From NCBI GenBank assembly GCA_030015575.1, contig CM057337.1:381402582-381466581 (forward strand): a stretch of DNA of 64,000 nucleotides, in the 5' to 3' direction. Source of the stretch: Agapanthus africanus (lineage: Eukaryota; Streptophyta; Magnoliopsida; Asparagales; Amaryllidaceae). Below, piece after piece: positions 10,520-22,364 of the stretch; the stretch's first letter is position 1, and each line of letters opens with the position of its first letter. The translations under genes and the position numbers were made by a program. The notes under the pieces were generated by a model that did no database searches, had not been told where the DNA came from, and was given only the letters and a program-made list of their open reading frames with translations.

Positions 10520-12549
10520 TGTTAGTGTATATGCCCTAGAGGCCATTACTGTACCATACTAGTTTGTATATTACTTGATGGAAGCTTGGGATATTCACAG
10601 TTGTATATACAATCTTGCTCGAAATGGTAGTATGCTACTTGGTTTGTCTCTGCTTTAATATGTGCATGTGTTTCTTTTAGCATATTGCTGATATACATAT
10701 TAGTAGAGCCCTTAGGATCTTTGCTTGATTACCAGCGTTGTGATGGCGCTCACACTCGTGGGAGCTGGGTGATCTATAAGCACATCCTTATACAGGTCCC
10801 TGGTCGTTGGACTATCGAGACAGGGCATCGACGCTCCGGAGTAGACTAGCGTATGCGCTTCTCATCCCAGCGTGGGAGACGGTCTGTCCCACAGCCGTCA
10901 GTACGTTGTACTTGAGATAGTATGCGGGTGCTCGTTAGGTTACGAGTACACTGGACAGGACTCGTCGGGAACTGTTGGTTGGTATTATACCTATCGTCAG
11001 TGATCAGTTCCCAGGTGACATGAGTACAGCTTAGTCCGCTGACTTGACACTGTCACTTCGCCTCGAGTGTGTTCCTACTGCACTTTGATTGCTACCCTAC
11101 CACGGCTCAAAGGAGTCGTGCAAATAGGTAGTTTTTGGGTGCAGTCCCGAAGCACTTGGAGGCAGTGACGGTTAGACAGGATTCGTCTCTCCCGGTATTG
11201 GGGGTTGACATCGCGCTGTGTCTAAGAGAGCCATTACACGAGTAGTCCCTCGCCACGGCAAGCGGGATATACTGGTAGGTTTCCAGTGTTATCTCAGGGT
11301 GTTCTGGGCTACACTCCGCCACGACTTATACCGCTATTAGGGGACTGACGTTCACCGCCCCCTAGGCCCGCCATGCGATGTATCAGACGAACAGACCGGA
11401 CTGCACGGAGATTGTCACATACAGGCTCAGTAGGAGTTCGGATCGGGTTCACCTCGTCAGTCTTCTTATCGACATCTACCTGGGGACCGTTACTACAGCT
11501 AGTGCCGCTTGCGGTCTGTGGTTTAACCCACTCCCAGCGTAGTGTCGAGTCTTTAGAGTCCCACACAGAGAGCTATTCGCCTTTAGGCAAAATGAGTATA
11601 GGTCGCATGGTTTTGCGACAGGGTTCGCTCACATTCGCGCACTTGTGCACGTTTGCTGTCCGGACAGTTTATACTAGCGGGCTTTGGTTTAAGCCGGATC
11701 CTAGTATATGATTTGGGATTGGTTTTTCTCATTGTATTCGTGTTCCTCGGATCACGAATGCGGGTGCGTATGCACAGTTGCTTGAGATTGAGGGAGAGGA
11801 CCTTGATTAGGGTTAATGGCTATTGTCATTTTATTAACCCTAATTCTTATGTGTGTATTTTAGTTAATTGATAATTAGTTTAATAATTGTGCATGGTTAT
11901 GGTTGTTGACCATTTGACCTCCTTGACTTGTTGACCTAGGTTGACACTTTGACCATCATCATTTCTTTTGGAAGATGCTTTTTTATCCTTGCAAATTGAA
12001 ATGATAATGGTCATGTCATGATTAGCCATGACAATTATCTAGCTAATTATTTAATTAAAATAATATACACATATTAGAGAGAATGGTTCACATTATTCTC
12101 ATTCTATCATATCTTTTCTCTCTCTTGTTCTTCCTCTCCCTCAAGCTCCCTCCCTCTCATGTGTTGAGAAACACTTGAGCTTGAGAAAAACCCTCTCTTG
12201 ATCATCTTTACTCTCATCTATGGTTCAAGGACTAGCAGTTCTTGCACCCTAGTTACTTCTAGCTTGGAGTTGAAGCCAAAGGTTAAGGCTTTCGGGTGGA
12301 TCTTTTTTCGACGTGAGAAGACGACCATGGTGACCTCCTTCCACCACTCCAAGGAGCAAGGAGAGAAGGACTTAAAGCCCAAGGTATAACCTTTCTAGCA
12401 CTTAGCTAGTTACTAGTTAGCTTTAGCAAGTTTTTGTTTAGCAAAGATCCTTCTAGCTCTAGTCCATGTTGCCTAAGCTCATAAAAATCCGATTTTTATT
12501 CCGTTTTCCGCCTCCCCGCAAGCACCGGGATGGGCAACGTGGACTTACA
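10520..12549 (+). repeat. 3' LTR of Cplus (2030 bp)
   Basis: Runs from TGTTAG to CTTACA. Its last 457 bp are the partner of 4025-4481. The first part is homologous to the C1 to C4 LTRs; the last part (U5) differs from theirs. Direct continuation into C2 pol sequence at 12550 marks the insertion edge, with AGATC as the expected target duplication; the left copy is outside the window. Confidence 0.92.
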
Positions 12550-14112
12550 AGATCGCTAAGCATCCAGCCATTCTTACAGAGTCCCACTCCTGATGGCCTG
12601 CTCGAAACAAGTTGGGTCATCATCTCATGATGCAATCCTTGCTCACACAGTCATAGAGAAATCGAAGTATCTCTCAGGTGGGTGAGGAACCCTACTACAT
12701 CGGCGGAGAGGCTGAGGTTCGTTAGAAACTATTGAATCCTTTGGTTCTACCAAATCATCAGTTGCAGTTTGTATAGCTGGAACACTTTCCAGTTCTACCT
12801 CATGACCAATAATTTCTTCACAAGAAATTCCCTTTCACAAAGGTGGCATGTTGAGAAACAAAACATCTTTTGTTCCTCGGTTAGGTAGAAGATATTCCCT
12901 TGCGAATGCTTGGGATATCCAATAAACTTCTACAGAACTGACTTTGCCTCGAGCTTGTCCAGATTATGCTTTTAGACATAGGCTGGACAACCCCAAATCT
13001 TAACTTACTTAAGATATGGGCTCTTCCCATTCCATATCACATATGAAGTGGTAGGCAACTGATTTGATTGGAACCCTATTCAATAGGTATGCAGTTTCTC
13101 AAGTGCATAACTCCCAAAAGAAAATAGGAAACTCAGTAGTACTCATCATAGAGCGCACCATATCTAATAGGGTGAAATTGCTCCGCCCCGATACACCGAC
13201 GTGCTGTGATGTATACGGAGGAGTAATGCTGAGAAAGAATATCATTCTCCTTTAGAATAGTCCAGGAATTCAGTGCTCAAGTATTCTCCTCCTTGATCTC
13301 ATCAAAGGACATAATACATATACCCGTTTTTGGTTCTATACTTTTATCTTATATTTTGTGATTATCTCAAAAGTTTCGTATTTGTGTTTCAACAGGAACA
13401 TATGTCTGAATCTTGAGAGATCATCAGTGAATGTAATGAAGTACAAAGAACCGGTCTTGGCATGTGTAAACAGGGGACCTTCATACATCAGCATGTATCA
13501 ATCCCGAGAGTTTCACTAACTCTTTTTCTGTTTCCAATGAACGGAGCTGTGGTCATCTTATCTCTGTGACATGATCGGCAAGTTTCATAAGATGTAAATT
13601 CAAACTAATTTAAATATGCATCTAGATGTAACTTCAGCTAGTCGGCTCGTATTGATATGACCTAGTCTACAATGCCTCGAGAAGGATTCTTTCATTTCTG
13701 AACTTTTCCTCTTGGGTTTGTTCTGTATGTTAAGAACTGTTGTTTGATTTAGAACGTATATGCTTTTAGATAACGTGCCTGAACCGATCAACTCTTGATA
13801 TAGAAATTGTTCAAAACATTATCCAACAATACAAAATTATATCCTTCTTTAAAGAGACTGATATGATATATATCAGGTTCGGTATCTAATAACATTCGTT
13901 CAGAATCAATGTATTCTGGTAATACAGGGTGATAACTGCCAACAGACTTGGCTGCAACACTTGCATCATTTCCAACTCTTGAAACTTATCACCCGTTCTG
14001 AGTTCTCTACCTATCTGTAGCCCATGTAACAAATTACATTTGCGGGATCCTGATCCGGTATCTCATACCCAGGACGTAAAGGATACTGAGAAACAGTTCT
14101 TTGTAATAAAAT
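12550..14112 (-). pseudogene. Copia pol relic (integrase to protease) of C2
   Basis: Collinear with 23550-25103 in C3 and, on translation, with the Cplus integrase and protease. It has many frameshifts and stops. At the start of integrase the sense sequence has an extra base and a TGA (antisense TCA at 13481-13483), the same lesion as C3 at 24460-24462. The protease end near 14040-14090 still shows the region of the active-site motif. It cannot encode a functional protein. Confidence 0.82.
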
Positions 14113-16833
14113 ACACTCGCAGCGGGAATCGGGATCCAACCATCTCATAGAAGGTATGTAATCTCATTACAAATTTCAACACTTGAAATTCCCAATAATA
14201 TTTTATCCCAAGCCTCCTATGACCTTGACAAAGGCCAACAAACCATAGGCTGCTAGTCAAGTTCAACCCGTCATTTCCTGATTGAATCAAACCCACCCGC
14301 ACGATCCTTGACAAAGGCGAACAAGGTAATACGACTACCCTAATCCAATCTGCATCATATGCATAAGCAGATAAGTACTATCCAGCTACCGCACACTACG
14401 CCTAGACAAAGGCCAACAAACGTAGCACGAATACTAAACAGTCCTTATCTGAAATGACGGAGGGCTACGACAGGTTTTTAAGAAAACCCTTTGCGTAATG
14501 AACCTGGTATCGTTATAGAATCGAGTGATTTTAAATGGAATGTTTTTGAGGCTTTTCTAGTTTTGCTGAAGAGGTCACTCCCGGTGAAGGGATCGTCGGC
14601 TCTTTCCTTATCGAATAAGGTGCAGAATATTTCACAAATATCGCTGTGCAAAGCAAAAACTATAGAAGCAATCAAAAGACAAAACGAGTGTGTAGTATCT
14701 GCCTGTTTCGCTAAAGAGGTCACTACCGGTGAAGGGATCTCGGCTCTTTCCTTATCGAATAAGGTGATGGATGTTCTACAAGGAACACCGCTATGCAAAG
14801 CAAGAACTAGAGCTACCAGTTTTTAAACAAGTTTCCACAACATCTTTAGGTTTCTTTTATTTCATTAATCTCATTAATGAAGTCCCATTTTATTATGCTT
14901 CACAAGCATCACATTTGAAACGAAATCTCTAATATAACATATATCTCATATATATAATATAAACATTCGCCTCAGGCAGTAATATGATCTCATCACAGAA
15001 CATTGCAACAGAAGAACATATATGAAATATTGGATATACTAGGAGGTCCGTGTTTTAATACGAGCCTGTATAAAACACGGATTCCACGGTCGCGATGAAT
15101 AGCCAAATCCACATCCCTAGACCCCTAGGAGATCATATTATTATGCAAGTAACTCTGCCAATTCTAGGGTTAGGAGATCCGGTTTCGACTCCTCGAAATG
15201 GTCTCCCATTGGACCTTAGAACCCGGTTACTTGTGCTCCCCGCCTTAGGTCTACCTAATACGGAAAAGTAAATAATATACAATGGTGACATCATCCTCAG
15301 CCTGGAAGTGCCCCAATAAAAGAATATTACATACAATGATTTTTACATGAATGAGAAAGAAAACCTCTCATCTCACATAAAACCCCCAGCTATTCAAAAC
15401 ACGATGATCCAATATAACATATCACAGCAACACATAATATCACATATCATCAATGTAAGTGAATATGCGTATCCCAAATGTCGTTGATATATAGCAACGA
15501 AACCGGCGATACACCACATATTACACTTACGATCGCAGAAAAGAAAGTGTAAAACTATAACAGTTGGAATCCGCAACCTCCTTAGACATCGCATGCCTAA
15601 CCAAATGAATTCCTTAGACATCGCATGCCTAACAATTATAAACCCCGCATTTTAGTCTCATTATCGAAAACTCTTTTCAATATTAAGTCGGGCAATTCAA
15701 CAAGATTCCCGACATCCTGATCGAATGCTCGTAGGAAACTTTAGTAGACGACCGCACCCCTGGATGCCGTCGACGAAGTGCACTAAGCCGGAACACCGCT
15801 GCCGCGAGCACCCGAACGGATGCTTTTGGCGACGGGGTTCTCCTACAGTCACTTGGTCGGGGCTATGGGGCATGGCTATCTATTAAGTTTACCCGGCGAG
15901 TATCCACGTAGGCTACGTGATTGCGATGGACTTTTGATCACATCAAAATTCCGTGGCAACCGATCTTCTGAGACTAAACTGCTAGATTTATAATATTCAA
16001 ATTAGTTATCTCATAACTATTTGTGGATTCCAATATTGTATCACATTCCAGAAAAAAAGACAGTGTTAAACTTTCCGATTGATTAATCAAACACCCAAGA
16101 TTTCCCAAATAGCTCAACACTTGAGCGAAGTTCAAAAAAATATCCATTACATGCCACAGTACCGATGGTCCAGCCGTAGAAGGGTCAAGCCAACGCCTCA
16201 CATATGGCAACGCCGTACTTCCCTAAACCCTAAGGTTCAGAGGCGGTTCAGACGGTCACATAATCGAGTTAAGGTTTGTGTTCTTCTAGAGGGTCCACCG
16301 CGTTACTTGCATGATTTTCCGGAAGTTTAAAACTCAAGAAAAATCCAACTTTTGAAAAAATTTCCGACAGGGGAAAAAGTGAGTTATTGATAACCGTTTG
16401 AACTTTTTAATAGGTTCTAAAATTATCCGGAAAAACATAAACGAAGTTAAATTATCCGATCAAATCAATGAGTTCCCAATACAGCCCAGAAAACTCAACA
16501 CTTGAGTAGAATTAAAAATTCCCAGAACAGTCAGGAAATACATACGTATATTACTGTGCCAAAAACAAACCCTGTTGCTACAGTTTGGCCGCGGAACCGC
16601 CGCGCATGCCATGGTACGGCCGCGGTTCCGCGGCGCATTAATGGAATTGGAAGCACGTGCTGCACAGTAATTCCTGTATTTCCCTGTAGATTTTTTTGAG
16701 TATTTTTAATATGAAAAAATCAACATTTTTGAAAAATTTCCAGAAACTAGGGTTTTACGGGTATTCGGAGTTTGATCGGACTTTAAACTTCGCCTAGACT
16801 TCGCCTAAAGCTTTAGCTTGGCTCTGATACCAC
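14113..16833 (-). other. Leader of C2
   Basis: Noncoding leader with PBS at 16821-16832. Includes the tandem loop-motif hairpins (14216-14249 and 14396-14425 clear, a middle copy near 14300), two direct repeats about 144 bp apart that each hold a CCTTAT-CGA-ATAAGG hairpin (14606-14620 and 14750-14764), the CCGTGTTTTA hairpin (15048-15080) and the CCGCGG module (16550-16671). The junction at about 14113 joins protease directly to leader, a deletion relative to C3. Confidence 0.8.
16550..16671 (-). other. Large inverted-repeat module with CCGCGG cores (C2)
   Basis: Outer arms ATTACTGTGC (16550-16559) and GCACAGTAAT (16662-16671) enclose GCCGCGGAACCGC (16588-16600) and its complement GCGGTTCCGCGGC (16622-16634). 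The matching module in C3 is at 40229-40350. It lies about 150-280 bp from the PBS, at the PBS-proximal end of the leader. Confidence 0.85.
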
Positions 16834-19013
16834 TGTAGGGTTACTAGGCATACGCACAAGGGTCTATAAGGCATCAACCATGCCCGATTTAAAATTTAGC
16901 CGTACCGAACAAACCTAAACCAAGATCTTAGACTAGAGATTAGGCGAAACAAAGCATGTTAAACACTTTAACACTAAGAATTTGGGATTACAACCTTTAT
17001 AGTCTAGTCCTTCACTTCTAAAGCTCCGTGTTGAGGTCCTTTCGCTGCGATCATCAAGTTCCGGACTTTCGAGAGGCTCCACGAAGAGAAGGATGCAAGC
17101 TTGCTTCCGATCTTCGATAATAAAGATGATCTACCTTGAAGTTTCATTAACACAAGCTCTCACTCACAAAATAAAGTGAACACCCTAATCTAAATAGCTT
17201 GGATAAATTAGGATAATGAAGTAGGATTTTAGCTTTCATTTGTTTTCTATTTCTCACTCATTTTCATTACCTTTGAAAAAGCTAGAAAGCTTTTCCATGA
17301 AAGAAGAAGATCATTTTCTTTTGTGATGAATAATGAAAACCATAGTGAGGTTAGAAATGCAGCCATGGGTCAAGAATGAAGTCTTAACCCATGTAGAGAG
17401 TTAACTATGGTGAAGGGTTGGGTCGATTTAAGCAAATATCTACACAAAATATCCAAAGTCAAAGTCAAAGCTTAAAGAAGCTTCTTGAAAGCGTCATGCT
17501 TGCTTAACCCTAATCCAAACTTAAACCCCAATTAAACTCCACAAAACATGTTGCATTTATAACCATAACATGTTACAATATTATATATCACATATACAAT
17601 ATTTATTGTAACAAAATAAAATAATACAATTAACTTATATCGCATATATATCAATGTATTACCCGAGTGAGAAAAAGAATCTTTTAGTGAGCTTATATCA
17701 GTTAATGTAATTTAATATATCAAATATATAATTAGACATTAAATTATCGAATCAACACTTGATCCGATAATCCGGCTATTTCATAAATAACCGACTAATA
17801 TAATCTGTATCAGTTCATCAAATCAACACTTGATCCGATGACCCAGCTATATCTCATATACCCGGCCGATATCTCATATCGCGAGAATCTAATACGGTAT
17901 CACATACACGTATTGTTCTCGGTCCCGCACATATCATATATCTGCTCCTACTGCGTTTTGCCTGAGCTAAGAAACCTCTGTGTAGGATTCTAAAGAATCG
18001 TCAATATGCTGGCAGTAGGTGATGATCATATCAGACAACCGTAAGCTGCAAGCGGTCAGCTAAACGTAACAGCCACCCAGGTATTGAGCACTTAGAAGAT
18101 CAACAAGCAAGCCTGTACATTCTCCTGTGAATCCAGTCAGTAACACTCCCGTACAGTCCGGTCTCTTCGTCTGATATGTCGCATATCTCGCCTAGGGGCG
18201 GTAAACGTCAGACCCCAGTAGCTTGATAAGTCATGTCGATATGAGGTCTATAATAGTTCGAGAAACTACTGATAACACTTAGCAGTAAATCTTAGCAACC
18301 TTGGCCAGGGATTTCCAGTTATGGCCAATCGAACACAGCGCAACATCAACTCCCCATACCGGGAGAGACGAATCCCCACCTACCGATCATTGCCTCCATG
18401 TGATTCGGGACTGTACCCAAAAGCCACCATTTTGCATGCCCTCTTGGACGTGGTATGATGAAAATCAAAGCACGGTGGGAATCACACAAGACTCTATGAC
18501 GATCTCGGGACTACAGACTACTCTATACCAGTGTCACCAGAGAACTGCCATCTGACGTGAGGTATAATACCATCTTGGAGTTCTCGGCGAGTCCGTCCAA
18601 TGTACCTAGTCTCTACTGAGCACCCATACACCATCCTTGATGTCAAACACCGATGGATATGGGATCATCCATCGCCCATCATATGGGTCAAGATGCGTAT
18701 ACGCTAGTCTACTCTGGAGTATCGATGTCCTATCTCGGTACTCCCACCACTAGGAACAGTTATAGGATGTACTCGTCGACTACCGTGGCCCTACTAGTAT
18801 GATCTCATCATAGTCCCAGTAGTCGAGTACATATCCTAAAGGATTTATCAACATGTAACATAGAGACAATCAGAGTACATGTTAAGATAATGTACAACCA
18901 GATAGTATACGATCATGTCGAGCAAGAAATTCCTCCCTATATATGTCCAAGCATCCACTACAATATACATCGTATGTACAGTAATGGCCTCTAGGGCATA
19001 CATATAACTAACA
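16834..19013 (-). repeat. 5' LTR of C2 (2180 bp)
   Basis: TGTAGGG to CTAACA on the plus strand, homologous along its length to the C1, C3 and C4 LTRs. It is followed by ATTAT, the expected right-hand target duplication, and then by the LTR remnant X. Confidence 0.9.
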
Positions 19014-19652
19014 ATTATGACATGGACAAGGTTAGTGACTCATGGTCTCTTTCTTTGTGTATATGTCACATTATTGATTGATTAGAATATTGAAATGATA
19101 AGAGGAAAGAGAGAGGGCAGCCATGTAAAGGGTTTGCTCTTGTGTTATTCATTCAATCTCTCTCTCATTTTATCATACAACATAAGAAAGAAAAGGTTCC
19201 TTTTCTTCTTCTTACTCTAGCTTACCATTTCCATTAATGGCTTCATCTTCAACCTCCATCCATACACTCTCATGCGTTGAGAATCAATGGATGCAAGAGA
19301 CAAAGTGATCACACACATTCTCTACATCACCTTGGACACGTCGGCTAGCAAAGATCGTGTCCGAGTTGCTTCGGACGAAACAGGAGCCCGTAAAAGGATT
19401 CGAAGATGTGGTGCCCTTTCCTACGAGGAGACCGAAGATCAAAGATGCCGAGAGGAGCTTGGGTTGGTCGCCAAAGGCCGAGAGGACACGGATCGATCGG
19501 TATAGCTTATCTAACCCTTCTCTAGTTGCTAGTTATAGGTTAATGGTTCGATCCGGGATTAAAGTCTGCGATATTGCCGGTTTCAAGTTTTGAAAAAGTT
19601 TTCGTTTCTGCATTTTGGCCTCGGACATACGGCCGGGCGCTACCGTAGACTT
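19014..19652 (+). repeat. X: right end of a plus-strand copia-type LTR
   Basis: Ends in GTAGACTTACA, very like the Cplus LTR end GTGGACTTACA. It also has the same kind of T/C-rich stretch and a CTCATGCGTTGAGAA block matching CTCATGTGTTGAGAAA in Cplus. It stops at 19652, where Ty3 LTR sequence (T1) begins with no PBS, so this is the 3' LTR end of an element inserted in T1. C2 has split it on the left. Short frames here are not supported as genes. Confidence 0.68.
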
Positions 19653-20164
19653 ACATGTCGAGACCCGATTCGAGGATACGTATGGACCGTCTCGGGTACA
19701 TGGTGGACCCGGTATGGTACCCCGGGGAATATATGATTTCATGATGGATGATGAGCCCGGCAGGGGCAGACTGTCTACCGGTAATTTTACTTGGCGCGTC
19801 AGATATCCAAAGGATACCGTTCGTGGTTGTAAGATTAATGATATGGGCCGATCTGGATTGACGGAGCCCTAGATATTGAGATTTATGTTTTGTGTAGATG
19901 CTAGGCACTGATTTATGTTGATTTATTGATGATACCTCATTTTAAATTACAGAAAATCTCGCTAAAGAAAGAAAACAGTTTCTTCATTTACATGTATTTT
20001 GTTTTCATTACATTACATTTGTACCTCATACATATGATACATTGCTACCCGAGACACTAACACGAGCACATGGGATAACACTTGTGTATAGATGTTTACC
20101 CTTGCCACCTTTTCATGCTTCAGAGTTATCATTTTGAGGTTATATCTATTGATCATGGTGACCT
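19653..20164 (+). repeat. 5' LTR fragment of T1, left of C3
   Basis: Matches 49908-50412 of the 3' LTR closely. It breaks at 20164, and the following LTR sequence resumes at 42710, across C3. The five bases GACCT (20160-20164) compare with GAGAT (42705-42709), a probable decayed target duplication of C3. Confidence 0.82.
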
Positions 20165-22364
20165 TGTAGGGATCCTAGGCACACTCATGAGGTTCTACAA
20201 CTGATCAACCATGGCAAAATCAAATTTTCCATGTGCCGAGAAACCCTAATGCTAGATCGTTAACTAGAGGTAAGGCGAAACATGCAAGTAAACAACTTTA
20301 TTGCTAAGTGAAAGGGACTACAACCTTTGTAGATCCGGTCCTCCACTTCTCCAGCTCCGTGTTGACGTCCCTCCGCTGCGATCATCGGAATCCCGGATTC
20401 TAACGTCGGTTTCATCGGAGAAATGGGCGGGCTAGATCGTTGACTTCGATGCGGAAGATGATCTACATCGAGGCGACTCTAACTCAAGCTCCATCTTCAC
20501 TTGGTCATAAACCTTGTGAAGAAAACACCCTATACAACATGGCAAGTGGTAGAGGATGAAGAAATAGGAAGTGGGTTCACTTTGGATTTAGATTTCTCAC
20601 TTGATTTCAACACTTGAAATTTTTCAAGAAAGGTTTTCTGTTCTTCATGAAGAAGAAGAAGAAGAAGAAGAAAAGAATGGAAAAAAGGAATTATGTGAAA
20701 AGAATAATCAAGTGAAGTTATCATGTTGCAACCATGGGTGAGATTAACTCATGTAGAGAATAAACTAGGGTTTAGGTAATGGTTTGGTTTAAGAATAAAA
20801 ACAAAATGGTTTTGACCTTTTTCAAAGATGCTTGAAGCTTCTAGCAAATAAATAAGAAAGCCACCATTTTGTTTTCATAAAATAAATAAAGTATATAAAA
20901 CCCTAATCATTTACCTAAACAAGGTTTAAAGCATACACACCCATGTTTGCATGTATCATCAATCATGATACAAACTAGGGCACAAAAATATATCACATAT
21001 ACAACTTGTGCACATCAAGTCAGAAAATCAATCTTAAATGAACCAATATTAGTTAATGTAAAGTAATATATCAAATATATAATTATACATTAAATCATTA
21101 AATCAACACTTGATTTAATGATCCGGTCAAACTGCATACAACCGACTAATTTCAAGTGTATCAATATATCAAATCAACATTTGATTCGGTAACCCGGCTA
21201 TATCTTATATAACCGTCCGATGATACAAATCGCGAGAATAGAATACAGTATCACATACTGGTAATATTCTCGGTCCCGCACATATCTCATATGTGCTCCA
21301 ATTTCGTTTCGCTTGATCCAGGAAATCTCTGTGTAGGACTCTAAAGACTTGTCAATACGCCGGCAGTAGGTGATGATCATATCAAACACCCACAAGCCGC
21401 AAGCGGCCAGCCAAACATAACGGCCACCCGGGTATTGAGCGATCAGAAGATCAACGAGCAAGCCTGCTCACACTCCTGTGAATCCAACCAGTAACACTTA
21501 CCGTACAGTCCGGTCTCGTCGTCTGATATGTCGCATATCTCGCCTAGGGGTGGTAAACGTCAGACACCAGTAGCTCGATAAGTCGTGTCGATATGAGGTC
21601 TATAACAGTTCGAGAAACTACTGGTAACACTTACCAGTAGTTCTCAGCAAACCTGGCCAGGGATTTCCGGTTATAGCCAATCGAACACAGCGCAACATCA
21701 ACTCCCTATACCGGGAGAGACGAATCCCCTCCTATCGCTCATTGCCTCCATGTGATTCGGGACTGTACCCAAAAACCACCGTTTTTCATGCCCTCTTGGA
21801 CGTGGTAAGGTGGAAATCAAAGTACAGTAGGAATCACACAAGACTCTATGACGATCTCGGGTCTACAGACTAACCTGTACCAGTGTCACCCGAGACTGCC
21901 ATCTGAAGTAAGGTATAATACCATCTGGGAGTTCTCAGCGAGTCCGTCCAGTGTACCCAGTCTCCACTGAGCACCCGTATATCATCTCTGATGTCAAACA
22001 CCAATGGATATGGGATCATCCATCGCCCATCTCTATGGGTCGAGAAGGTATACGCTAGTCTACTCTGGTATATCGATGCCCCGTCTCGGTACACCCACGA
22101 CTAGGGACCTTGAAGGACGTACTTATGGACTACCATGTCCCCACTAGTATGATCCGCATCATAGTCCAGGTAGTCAAGTACACATCCTAAGGGCTTTACC
22201 AACATGTAACAGAGAGACAATCAGTGTACACATTAAGGTAAAAAGAAACCAGATAGCATACTATCATGTCGAGCAAGAAAATCCTCCCTATATATGTCCA
22301 AGCATCCACTACAATATACATCCTATGTATAGTAATGGCCTCTAGGGCATACATATAACTAACA
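20165..22364 (-). repeat. 3' LTR of C3 (2200 bp)
   Basis: Partner of 40513-42704. It is followed on its right by ATCTCCCACTTGC, the reversed PPT, which fixes it as the 3' LTR of a minus-strand element. It carries a GAA microsatellite of 8 units (20649-20672) where its partner has 5. Confidence 0.93.
20649..20672. repeat. GAA microsatellite in LTR
   Basis: Eight GAA units against five (40997-41011) in the partner LTR, so the tract has changed length since insertion. Confidence 0.9.

Larger units (their letters stand above)
4025..12549 (+). mobile_element. Cplus: Ty1/copia retrotransposon with recognisable gag-pol
   Basis: Truncated 5' LTR, tRNA-Met PBS, 2-kb leader, gag, protease, integrase, RT, RNase H, PPT and full 3' LTR in the order PR-INT-RT-RH, which defines Ty1/copia. 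The 457-bp part of the 5' LTR that survives differs from the 3' LTR at about 13 positions by eye, near 3 percent, so it is not a very recent insertion. Coding is broken by a gag frameshift and four TAG codons. It interrupts C2 at 12550 and is itself interrupted by C1 at 4024. Sharing PBS, PPT and LTR start with C1 to C4, it is the best candidate here for the source of their mobilising proteins. Confidence 0.92.
12550..19013 (-). mobile_element. C2: non-autonomous minus-strand copia element, 5' two-thirds
   Basis: Decayed integrase-to-protease relic, leader and 5' LTR, all in minus orientation. Its RT, RNase H and 3' LTR lie beyond the Cplus insertion, outside the window. C2 inserted into the LTR remnant X at 19013/19014. 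Relative to C3 it lacks about 530 bp (gag end, nucleocapsid and the tetraloop domain). Confidence 0.85.
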
